Part shown: positions 10,885 to 21,330 of the stretch, piece after piece | How the letters are laid out: every line of letters begins with the position of its first letter | How positions within the stretch are numbered: the stretch's first letter is position 1 | Source of the DNA: Pontixanthobacter sp. CEM42 | GTDB lineage: Bacteria > Pseudomonadota > Alphaproteobacteria > Sphingomonadales > Sphingomonadaceae | Reading direction: 5' to 3' | Assembly (NCBI RefSeq): GCF_017812015.1 | Contig: NZ_JADQTN010000001.1 | Span: 1,218,501-1,282,500 of the forward strand | Length of the DNA stretch: 64,000 bases | Program-made: the position numbers and the translations under genes | Notes under the pieces: model-generated | Database searches by the model: none | Told to the model about the DNA's origin: nothing | Seen by the model: the letters and a program-made list of their open reading frames with translations, nothing else

Positions 10885-10954
10885 GAACAGTCCGGTTCGC
10901 GACCAGCGAGCCGCAGGGGCAACCGCCCGCGCGAACATATGCGAGGAAGCAAGC
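10885..10954. repeat. palindromic dispersed repeat, partial copy A2
   Basis: This 70-base stretch (from AACAGTCCGGTTCGCGACC to ATATGCGAGGAAGCAAG) aligns with 62313-62380, the right half of copy B, with short differences. No left half is present nearby and the similarity stops after AGCAAG. It starts 24 bases after the terminase-like gene. The rest of 10862-11154 holds no gene that I can support. Confidence 0.65.
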
Positions 10955-11154
10955 AACAAGAACCACGCACCCCCTCGAAGGGAACCTCCAAATGACCCAA
11001 CGTCACCTGCCAAACTTTTCAAGAGAGGAAGACCCGCATTCACCCATCGGGCAAAAGCTACCGCCATTGCACGCAAACGAAGTTCCTAATAGACCTTACC
11101 CATCGAACCAAACGCGACTAGCGGGTTCGCAAGTGGTCAGAGCATCAACAATCG

Positions 11155-14100
11155 CTACTTTTCATACTTGTCAACAGAAGAGTCTTCTTCAAGGAATGCC
11201 TCTTCATCCATCGCAACCTCGGCCTTCGCGATCATCGCATTGGACGGGTTCTCTTTTCCGAATATTCTCTTCGCCTGGACCGAAGCCACAATCCTCTTAA
11301 GCTTTGCTCGGTCTCGCCCGGTGTTAACTTCTTGGCGAAATTGGGCCATCGCAGATAGCAATTTGTAACGCAAATACAGCGCTTTTCTGTCTGTTTTTGA
11401 GATTTTGTCAATCGCAAAGACATCCCAGTTATTGGGCTTTGATCTTATCAAACAAGAGAAGTTCAAATAGCTAAGGAAATCGCCATCGTTTCGATCTTTC
11501 GACACGCTCTTGAATACCTCGCCAAGTGACTTGGTGCCGATCTTATTTGCAGCATTCGTAACGACCGCCATTGGCATTGCGCTTAGAACTTTCTGCGTCT
11601 TTTTTTCCAAGTCTCCGTCAGAATTCACATCATAATTCAGGTTATTAACGAACGCCATGTTATTCCAAACGAAATACTTCCTTGTGGCAATAATTGGGGC
11701 GAATACCACGCCTACTCGCATATTGATTTTGTAAGTTTCGTAAATTGCATCCATTGCACGCAACTTCAGCTCGCCACTTAGGTTGCGAGACTCGACTAAC
11801 GCTTGAATCAATTTGGCTTGATTAAACGAAGCCGTCTGTTCAATCTCGGAAAATTCGCGGATCATAACCGTCTGATCGACCGTTCGCTGCTCTGCAACGA
11901 TAGATCGCTTTAGCTTGTCAACCTTATCGTCTGGCGCGGGACCGTTGGCGAGTTCATCTGCGATTGGCGTCCATACTTCACCTTGCTCTTTCTCGTCTGA
12001 AACCCACTCTAGTAACCTATAGGGGTCGATATTTCGCAATTGATAGGACGCATAAAAATCCGCATTTGCTGTCTCCAAACGTTGTATAAGATCGGTGCAA
12101 AGTGCAGTATTGTCTTTGCTCAAGCCAGCGACGACCTCAACCAAACCATCGAGAGCGATGTGTCGCCCTGAAGCAATTTCCGCATGCAAAAGCTCCTTTC
12201 GTTGGACGATGTATTGACCTACAAAATAGGCGTAAAATAGCTTGAATTTGAAGTAGTAAACCCCCTTAAAGTTATAGATAAATCGACTCCGCCTCAAATC
12301 GCGAAACAGTTCTTCATGATCAAAGTCCGATAGCGATCTTGCCATCTCGTTTCGGCAAAAATCAGCCCAGTCTCGCTCCGTGAAAGCAGTCAAACCCTTG
12401 TCGAACAAATTATAGACAAATTCGGCGAGTATATCGATCTTATGATCTACACTGAGAGTTTCTGAGTAAATATCACTCGGTCTTTGCAAGAGTTCTCTTA
12501 TGTATCTATCTGTTATCTGCAGTCTGTTCAAAGGGATAAAAGCCCCTTCTCGATATATAACGCGCAGGTACATCAGCACATTTGCTGGCGTCAACGGGAT
12601 GCATAATTCTAAAAGATCGGAGTATGTTTTCTCCACCGCAGAGCTGATTAGATCATTATCTCTAGTGTCATATAGCAACGTCGCAAATCTGCGAATTGAC
12701 GACCGCCCCAATTGATCAAGAAGCAAATGTACATGAGAAAACGGAAGTTCAGCCTCCTCTATGGTTGAGAAACCTGAGCTACCTGTTCCGCAGATCAAAA
12801 TGAAGCGCGAGAAATGGCCACTTTTTGACAACTCGTTGATCAACCTTTCATGTTCTACCGGGTGAAAGTCATCAAGAATTAAAGTCGCCCCGTTCGTGCT
12901 ATCGAATATCTTATGGCTCTTGAGCTTAGCGCTGTAATTAGGAAGCCCTCCGGAGCTCTCTAAGCAAGACTCATTTCCACGTAGTGCGATTTCATACCTC
13001 AGTCTTTTTGCTAAGGTTGAGCCTCCGTATTCGTGCGGACACGCAATGAGATACGATTTGTCACTCTGCGCAACGTCTTCAACGCTCGTAATAGCACCTT
13101 GCGCCAATTGCCCGCCTTCAAACGTACTTGGCTCCGAAAGCTCAGGTTCGACGTATAGCGGCACCCCTTCAGGCGTTAAAAAAAGTCCTGCTTCTAACTC
13201 GTTCTTGGCCGCCTTGACTCTCTCATCTACGGCTGCTGTTGATTCGACTAGGTGCTCCGCAACTTCAACATAATGCTCATCTTCCGCTTGTCCCTTACCT
13301 TCGTCCGCAAGCGCCGCAAGAATTTGTGTTAATTTCCGGTGGCCACCATCGCTCGCCTCTTGATCGATCTGATAGAAAATAGGTTCGGCGCGATACCTCT
13401 TAACAAAGGTCTGCCGCCTCAGTGTCGAAACGCTTTGATCTGGCACCCCAACTATGGCGAAATGCCTCGCCTCAATCGGTGCATTGCGCAAGAGATTATC
13501 CGCAATCCTCGTCAAGAATGGATCAGACCAGCCGAAGCCAACTATTAGTAGCCTGCGATTCTTCCACACCTCTTCAATATTGCGAATGTTTTCTGGCGCC
13601 GAGTAAAACTTGCCATAATCTTCACTGGTGAAAATCAATCTGTCAGGCGCAGAGAATGAACCATGCCAATGCAAGATCGGTAGCGCATCAGAACTAAAAT
13701 CATCGGAATGAAACCACTTGGCAATTTCAAAGGTCTCGTCAGACCGGAATACTCGCGGAAGCCTGTGCGTTGCCCTAGTGTAAGCCACAGAAAGTCCTTG
13801 GTCATAGTTCAGCGTCACCAAGCCTTGGAGGTGCAACCCAACTATTAGCTCATGAGTCGGCGTGCAATCGCCCTTGAAGTCGAATATCTCACTTAGTCTT
13901 GATCTAAAAATTTCAGTCCCACACTTTTCCTCCAAGATCTGCGCTGTTTCGAGAGGGTCCGTGTCAATTTGAGCGAGTAAGTCCTGCTCCTCTGATGCCA
14001 ACAGAGAACCGTCGGAACGAGCCTCAGCAACCATTTTTGAAAGCAAACCGGTCCAAGAAGGCGCGAGAGGTATGGAAACTCCTGCACCAGTAAATCCGGT

Positions 14101-14205
14101 GAGATCGCCACGCTTCTTTCTTCCAAGAAGCCGTTCATAGGCAGCTGTATTTCCCGGATAGACGTCTTCGCAAAGAATTTTTTCCAAACCAACCTCGTTG
14201 AGCAA
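11155..14205 (-). CDS. SIR2-STAND NTPase protein, putative anti-phage defence effector
   Basis: 1016 residues. An N-terminal SIR2-like NAD+-hydrolase domain (about 25-285) shows GAGVS (40-44), NYD (133-135), HWHG (179-182) and VGFGWSDPF (222-230). It is followed by a STAND-type NTPase module. The P-loop position reads PHEYGGSTLAKRL (about 390-402), with glycine where the catalytic lysine is expected. Walker B is LILDDFHP (about 442-449). The C-terminal half (about 530-1016) is helical, including a YYFKFKLFYAYFVGQYI segment typical of such regulators. Related SIR2-STAND proteins (Avs5-like, DSR-like) deplete NAD+ on phage sensing; that role is inferred here. The start is TTG 14205: no in-frame ATG or GTG lies between it and the upstream in-frame stop. 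Its DNA is AT-rich (24 of 60 G+C at both 11701 and 12421) against 35 of 60 in lepA at 15001, suggesting acquisition. Confidence 0.88.
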   Translation of the reverse strand: MLNEVGLEKILCEDVYPGNTAAYERLLGRKKRGDLTGFTGAGVSIPLAPSWTGLLSKMVAEARSDGSLLASEEQDLLAQIDTDPLETAQILEEKCGTEIFRSRLSEIFDFKGDCTPTHELIVGLHLQGLVTLNYDQGLSVAYTRATHRLPRVFRSDETFEIAKWFHSDDFSSDALPILHWHGSFSAPDRLIFTSEDYGKFYSAPENIRNIEEVWKNRRLLIVGFGWSDPFLTRIADNLLRNAPIEARHFAIVGVPDQSVSTLRRQTFVKRYRAEPIFYQIDQEASDGGHRKLTQILAALADEGKGQAEDEHYVEVAEHLVESTAAVDERVKAAKNELEAGLFLTPEGVPLYVEPELSEPSTFEGGQLAQGAITSVEDVAQSDKSYLIACPHEYGGSTLAKRLRYEIALRGNESCLESSGGLPNYSAKLKSHKIFDSTNGATLILDDFHPVEHERLINELSKSGHFSRFILICGTGSSGFSTIEEAELPFSHVHLLLDQLGRSSIRRFATLLYDTRDNDLISSAVEKTYSDLLELCIPLTPANVLMYLRVIYREGAFIPLNRLQITDRYIRELLQRPSDIYSETLSVDHKIDILAEFVYNLFDKGLTAFTERDWADFCRNEMARSLSDFDHEELFRDLRRSRFIYNFKGVYYFKFKLFYAYFVGQYIVQRKELLHAEIASGRHIALDGLVEVVAGLSKDNTALCTDLIQRLETANADFYASYQLRNIDPYRLLEWVSDEKEQGEVWTPIADELANGPAPDDKVDKLKRSIVAEQRTVDQTVMIREFSEIEQTASFNQAKLIQALVESRNLSGELKLRAMDAIYETYKINMRVGVVFAPIIATRKYFVWNNMAFVNNLNYDVNSDGDLEKKTQKVLSAMPMAVVTNAANKIGTKSLGEVFKSVSKDRNDGDFLSYLNFSCLIRSKPNNWDVFAIDKISKTDRKALYLRYKLLSAMAQFRQEVNTGRDRAKLKRIVASVQAKRIFGKENPSNAMIAKAEVAMDEEAFLEEDSSVDKYEK

Positions 14206-14329
14206 TGCTACAAAGATCTGCCATAGGTTAGAAAATGTTAGTTTCGCAATACCAAGTACTTTGAATTAATTAACAGGCTTTGTTCAGGGCTAGTGTTCCG
14301 TTGTAAAAATGCGAAATGGCTGAAGAACT

Positions 14330-16150
<1,821 letters not shown>

Positions 16151-16213
16151 CCCCGCAACTAGCGGCAGTAGTTAGCTATGTCAGCATGAATAGCTGTAGG
16201 ACAGCATTTTTGA

Positions 16214-18433
16214 TCAGGTCTTATGCTGCTTCATATCCAATTCCATAAACATCGGCCGGGTCGGTGAACCATCGGCGCTTTGATTATTGACCAACGGATA
16301 ATTGCCCGGAGGAAGCGCTGCCAATGGCATGCCAGCAGCGGCCAGCGAGTATGGCGAGACCCGGTGGCGTGTGCACAATCCGTCCGCTCCGTCGCTGACA
16401 AGCGGCGTTTCAAACTCAAGGCCCTGAACAGCATCTTTTGACCGTCTTACAGTGGCTACTGCCAACTGGCCTTCGCCCAAGTCGATCACCAGTTTGGTGC
16501 CTTTGGGAATATTCAAAATCCCTTCGATCATCGCGCCGGTAACCGAAACGTTGCGCATTACCGAGCTATAGCGGTGGTCCTCGTGAATTACGCCAATTCT
16601 GCGGTACACTGTCTTCCGATCCGCCCTATGCTTAGCAGGTCCAACCGCATCAAATGCCAAGTCGCCGCTTTCAAAGCGCGCAAGCACATCTTCCTGAGCG
16701 ATTGCTCTAGAAAAGATGAAGCCTTGAATTTGATCAGCGCCAAGCTTCGTGACCAATTCAAGCTCGTCTAGAGACTCTACGCCCTCTGCCACGGTATCCA
16801 TGTTAAGAGCACGTGCCAGGCTAACCACAGCAGTGATAATTGCCGCGTTATTGTTCCCCTCAACTGTTGAACCACGAACGAAGCTCTGATCGATCTTAAT
16901 CTTATCGAACGGCGCATCGCGCAAGTAACCCAGCGACGAGTAACCCGTGCCAAAATCATCCAGCGCCAGGCGCACACCCAATTGCTTCAGCTGTTTGAAC
17001 ATCCGGCTGGTTGCGTGTGGATCACCCATGAAGACGCTCTCGGTAATCTCGAGCTCTAACCGGTCAGGTTCCAATCCGGAGTTCTGCAGTGCGCGTTCGA
17101 CGATTCGCGGAAAGTCCTCATTGGCGAATTGGACAGCCGAAACGTTTACCGCGACACGCGTTCCTGGCGGCCACTCTTTGGCATCGCGGCAAGCCCGCAT
17201 CAGCGCCCACTCACCGATATCGGCAATGATGCTGGTTTCCTCAGCAATAGGGATAAACTGCCCGGGGCTGATCCAACCCTGCTCCGGATGGTTCCACCGC
17301 ATCAAGGCTTCGAAACCTTTTGGAGCTTTTGTTTTGGGTAGGATCAACGGCTGATAGTGCAGCTCCAACTGATCTTGATGCAACGCATCGCGGAGGTCTT
17401 CCTCGATCTGCTTACGCAGTTTTGCACCGTCTTTCAGATCGCTCGAGTAGAAGCGGAATTGGCCGCGACCGCCGCCCTTTGCAGCGTAGAGAGCCAAATC
17501 AGCAGCACTAACAAGTTCACCGGCTTCAAGACCATCATAGGGAGCAATCGCAACGCCGATTGAGGTTCCGATAATCGCGCGACTACCGTCGATCGAATAG
17601 GGTTGTGAAACCATCTGGATAACCCGATGAGCAAGGTCACCCAATTTACCGCGGTCATCAACGTCGGGCAGCATAATTTGAAATTCATCGCCTCCCAAGC
17701 GCCCAATTATGCCTTGCTCGCCAATAATAGCTTTAAGGCGCTGGGCGACTTGCTTCAGCAGTTCGTCACCAGCCGGATGTCCAAGCGTATCGTTGACTTG
17801 CTTAAATCGGTCGAGATCGAGCATCATCAGCGCGCAACTTCGCTTCGCAGCTTGATATGCGACCAGCGTAGTCGACAGGCGCTTTTCCATGCTGTGTCGG
17901 TTCGCCAACCCAGTAAGTGTGTCAAATTTGGCAAGGCGGGATGCATCCAGATCCCGTTGCCGAACCGAAGTGATATCCTTGGCACCGCCACGGTAGCCCA
18001 TGAATTCATTTTCATCGTCGAACTGCGGCTTGCCAGAGATCGACCACCAGGTTTCCGCTTCGCCATCCCCGATATTGATCCTGGCGGACAGATCGGCGAA
18101 TGAGTTGCGGGCGCTGATGAGAAACGGAAGGGGACGCTCCGACTTCTCCGGATCGTCATTCTTGTCCGGAATAAACAAGCTGGTCAGTTGCCGGCCAAGA
18201 AGGGACGCACTGTCACTACCCAGCGCACCGGCGGCACTTTCCGACAGGTAGATAAGGCAACCCTTTGCATCAGTCGCCCAGAACCAACCGAGCTGCAAAT
18301 TCTCGAAATTGTCGAGCAATTCGAGCCGCTGCTGCATGTCATCCTTGCCGATCGGCAACGACATTGGTTCGACTTCGGGCTCAACATCATTGCTGCTGCC
18401 CAAACGAGAGAGAAATCCGCCTTTAGCCATCAT
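16214..18433 (-). CDS. PAS-GGDEF-EAL-PilZ cyclic-di-GMP protein
   Basis: 739 residues from ATG 18433, preceded by GGGGG; the frame extends to a TTG at 18460. A PAS domain (about 35-140: LQLGWFWATDAKGCLIYLSE) is followed by GGDEF (about 165-330, intact GRLGGDEF), EAL (about 345-595, intact GFEALMRWNHP, ELEITES, DDFGTGYSSLGYL, KIDQSFV) and a PilZ domain (about 615-715, with NVSVTGAMIEG). There is no membrane segment, so it is cytosolic. It could both make and degrade c-di-GMP, with PilZ as a product sensor. It lies 28 bases downstream of a paralogous membrane version and is probably co-transcribed with it. Confidence 0.93.
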   Translation of the reverse strand: MMAKGGFLSRLGSSNDVEPEVEPMSLPIGKDDMQQRLELLDNFENLQLGWFWATDAKGCLIYLSESAAGALGSDSASLLGRQLTSLFIPDKNDDPEKSERPLPFLISARNSFADLSARINIGDGEAETWWSISGKPQFDDENEFMGYRGGAKDITSVRQRDLDASRLAKFDTLTGLANRHSMEKRLSTTLVAYQAAKRSCALMMLDLDRFKQVNDTLGHPAGDELLKQVAQRLKAIIGEQGIIGRLGGDEFQIMLPDVDDRGKLGDLAHRVIQMVSQPYSIDGSRAIIGTSIGVAIAPYDGLEAGELVSAADLALYAAKGGGRGQFRFYSSDLKDGAKLRKQIEEDLRDALHQDQLELHYQPLILPKTKAPKGFEALMRWNHPEQGWISPGQFIPIAEETSIIADIGEWALMRACRDAKEWPPGTRVAVNVSAVQFANEDFPRIVERALQNSGLEPDRLELEITESVFMGDPHATSRMFKQLKQLGVRLALDDFGTGYSSLGYLRDAPFDKIKIDQSFVRGSTVEGNNNAAIITAVVSLARALNMDTVAEGVESLDELELVTKLGADQIQGFIFSRAIAQEDVLARFESGDLAFDAVGPAKHRADRKTVYRRIGVIHEDHRYSSVMRNVSVTGAMIEGILNIPKGTKLVIDLGEGQLAVATVRRSKDAVQGLEFETPLVSDGADGLCTRHRVSPYSLAAAGMPLAALPPGNYPLVNNQSADGSPTRPMFMELDMKQHKT

Positions 18434-18461
18434 AGGCCCCCACTTCTGGAAACGCTGCAAG

Positions 18462-21194
18462 TCATGCTTGCTTCCTCACATTTCCAAATCCATTCTGCGT
18501 TGGTGAGGCCGTCGACCTCAGGTCGGGCGAGTCCATATCAACGGGTGTTTCAAATTGGATACCCATGCGATTGTCCTCACTCCAAATCGTTTTTGCGGTG
18601 ACGATCAGTTTCTTCGAGATGGCCACCTTGAATACTGTGCCCACAGGCACGTTCCACAATCCTTCAACCATGGCCCCACCAGCAGCCATATTGCGGATTG
18701 CGCCGTCATACATTTGGTCTTCGTGGCTGAGCACAACCTTGCGCAGCATCTTCTGCCGGAAAGCACGTGCGGACCGCGGTCCTTTCGCAACCATATTCAT
18801 ACCCTGCTTCAAGCGTTCCAAAGCGGCCTCTCCGCTGAGAGCCTTCGAGTAAATATACCCCTGGATATGGCTACAACCTAGCGAACGCACGAGTTCCAGC
18901 TCGTCCATAGTCTCCACGCCTTCAGCGGTGGTATCCATACCCAATGCCTCGGCGAGGCTGGTGATGGATGCGATAATCGCACCGTTGCGGCTACCCGGCT
19001 TGGTCGCACCGCGAACAAAGCTCTGGTCGATCTTGATCTTGTCGAACGGCGCTTTTTTCAGATAGCCAAGTGACGAATACCCCGTACCGAAATCATCCAA
19101 GGCGAGCCGCACGCCAACCCGCTTCAAAGCAGCGAACATCGCATCCGTACCGTCATCATCGTTCAAGAAGACGCTTTCCGTGATTTCGAGTTCAAGACGC
19201 GACGGGTCAATCCCAGTATGTGCGATGGCACTGGTAATAACTGTCGGCAATTGAGGATTGGCAAATTGCAATGGTGATACATTGACCGCACAGCGAACAT
19301 TTTCCGGCCAACTGGCCAGATCATCGCAAGCAGCGCGTATAGCCCATTCTCCGATGGCAGAGATCAGGCCGGAATCCTCTGCAACCGGTATAAATTTTGC
19401 GGGCGACAGCCAGCCCTTCGTCGGGTGGTTCCAGCGCAATAGTGCCTCGAATCCAGAGATCGTCTCATCATGCGCGTAAATCACCGGCTGGTAATATAAT
19501 TCCAGTCCACCCTGCGAGATGGCGTCGCGAAGGTCTTCCTCGAGCTGGGCGCGTTCCTCCGCGGCCGCGTGCAGATCATTCGAGTAGAAGTGATATCGAC
19601 CACGACCACCATCTTTGGCGGCGTAAAGCGATAGGTCCGCATTGCGGATCAACGACTCGCTGGTCACACCATCATTCGGCGCGATCGCGATCCCGATTGA
19701 TGCACCGATAACAACACGTTGCCCCTCGATAGAGTACGGCTGTGACAGCGAGTGAATAATTTCGTGAGCCAATTGGCCAAGCTCTTCGCGATCAACTGCG
19801 CCGGGCGTGATGACTTTGAACTCGTCTCCGCCCAGGCGGCCCACTTGGCCATTCTTCCCGACAGTACTCTTCAAGCGTTCTGCAACTTGCTTCAACAGCG
19901 CATCACCTGCGGGATGGCCAAGCGTATCATTAACGTGCTTGAACCGGTCGAGATCGAGCAAAAGCACTGCGCATGCGCGCTGCTGTTCCAATGGAGAACT
20001 CAATATCTTCTGCAGTGTTTGCTGCGTCTGGAAGCGGTTGGCGAGGCCGGTCAGCGAGTCAAACTGCGCCAAACGATTGACGTTCTCTTCGCTTCGCTTC
20101 TTCTCGGTCAGATCAGTGCCCGAGCCGCGAAAACCAACGAAATTGTGAAAATTGTCATAGGCGGGACGGCCATTGATCGACCACCACCGCTCCTCGCTGG
20201 CTGCGGCGGAGCGGACACCCAATTCCTGAAATGACGAACGTGAAGACAGGTGAAACGAAAGCGTCCGCTCACCTTCTCGATTTTCTTCACCGAGGTCGAA
20301 CAGATCTGTGAGACTTCGCCCGAGCACTTCGTCTTCGGGCTTATCCAGCACATCGATCACCGAAGGTGATAGGTATGTTAGCAAGCCGCGTCGATCGGTT
20401 TCCCAAAACCACCCCTGACCGGTCTCCTCATAGTCACGAAGAATATCCTCAGCCCGGTTGCGTTCGCGTTCACGTGCCTGCTGCTTTTCGTTGCGCTTTC
20501 GGCTGATGATCGATTGATGGTAACCAACCACAATCATCGCCAGTGCGGCAGCGGTAATTCCCAAAAACGAAGTGCGACTACCCTCTACCGCGGCCACAGG
20601 AATCCAGCAGAAGAACTGGGCAACAAACTGTTGGACAATGCGGCCCGACAGCAAGCTTCCCGCCAACGCGCCAGCACAGACCAATCCGGCCATAGCCCAA
20701 GGCCAAGTCAGAGTGTCGTACATCACCCAGTAGCTGAGATTGAAACCCACGCAGGCCATTGGAATAACTATCGCAAGCCATGCGAAAGCCTCCAACGTGA
20801 GCGTGTTTTCCTCGCGGATCCGTTCCCTAAGCGCAATCTCGCGCGCTCCGTAGCAAACTCCCAGCGATACCACCGCGCTGAGCAACACGGGCCAAGGCGG
20901 CAGCGATTGGGCAAATATCGCCGCGACCAATACCGTCGAGGCTATTAGGATCGCCATCAACCACCAATCGATAGGCAGAACGTGCATCCTAAACTTGGTT
21001 GAGCGGTCTGAAATGCGGCCGGCGCGCTGAGCGATTACACGGCGTTGAACGCCATCGCGGCGCTCTTTCTGAAGGGTTTCTGATTGCTCAACGAGGTTCT
21101 CATCATCATGGACTTCGCGCACACGAAAGGGCGCGTCGGAGCGCGCGCTGGAATTTTCGTCTGATACTCGTCGTTGTGGCTCAACTATGCCCAT
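18462..21194 (-). CDS. membrane-bound PAS-GGDEF-EAL-PilZ cyclic-di-GMP protein
   Basis: 910 residues starting at ATG 21194. A cytoplasmic N-terminal tail is followed by several membrane helices (about 75-220: LMAILIASTVLVAAIFAQSLPPWPVLLSAVV and later). Then come PAS (about 250-365), GGDEF (about 375-535, intact GRLGGDEF), EAL (about 545-795, intact GFEALLRWNHP, ELEITESVF, KIDQSFV) and PilZ (about 800-895). In PilZ the usual D/NxSxxG turn reads NMAAGG, so c-di-GMP binding there may be weakened. It is a tandem paralogue of the next gene, which lacks the membrane part. Both catalytic signature motifs are intact, so the net activity cannot be predicted. Confidence 0.94.
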   Translation of the reverse strand: MGIVEPQRRVSDENSSARSDAPFRVREVHDDENLVEQSETLQKERRDGVQRRVIAQRAGRISDRSTKFRMHVLPIDWWLMAILIASTVLVAAIFAQSLPPWPVLLSAVVSLGVCYGAREIALRERIREENTLTLEAFAWLAIVIPMACVGFNLSYWVMYDTLTWPWAMAGLVCAGALAGSLLSGRIVQQFVAQFFCWIPVAAVEGSRTSFLGITAAALAMIVVGYHQSIISRKRNEKQQARERERNRAEDILRDYEETGQGWFWETDRRGLLTYLSPSVIDVLDKPEDEVLGRSLTDLFDLGEENREGERTLSFHLSSRSSFQELGVRSAAASEERWWSINGRPAYDNFHNFVGFRGSGTDLTEKKRSEENVNRLAQFDSLTGLANRFQTQQTLQKILSSPLEQQRACAVLLLDLDRFKHVNDTLGHPAGDALLKQVAERLKSTVGKNGQVGRLGGDEFKVITPGAVDREELGQLAHEIIHSLSQPYSIEGQRVVIGASIGIAIAPNDGVTSESLIRNADLSLYAAKDGGRGRYHFYSNDLHAAAEERAQLEEDLRDAISQGGLELYYQPVIYAHDETISGFEALLRWNHPTKGWLSPAKFIPVAEDSGLISAIGEWAIRAACDDLASWPENVRCAVNVSPLQFANPQLPTVITSAIAHTGIDPSRLELEITESVFLNDDDGTDAMFAALKRVGVRLALDDFGTGYSSLGYLKKAPFDKIKIDQSFVRGATKPGSRNGAIIASITSLAEALGMDTTAEGVETMDELELVRSLGCSHIQGYIYSKALSGEAALERLKQGMNMVAKGPRSARAFRQKMLRKVVLSHEDQMYDGAIRNMAAGGAMVEGLWNVPVGTVFKVAISKKLIVTAKTIWSEDNRMGIQFETPVDMDSPDLRSTASPTQNGFGNVRKQA

Positions 21195-21330
21195 GACATC
21201 GCCATGCGCTCATCCCTTTGAAAAAGCGTTAACCATCCACCCAAATTCGAGGCATTTTTGGCCCCCTGCTTGCCATTCGCAAGCCTGCGGTGCATGAAAC
21301 CGGAAACAGAAAAGCGTATCAGGAGAGCAC

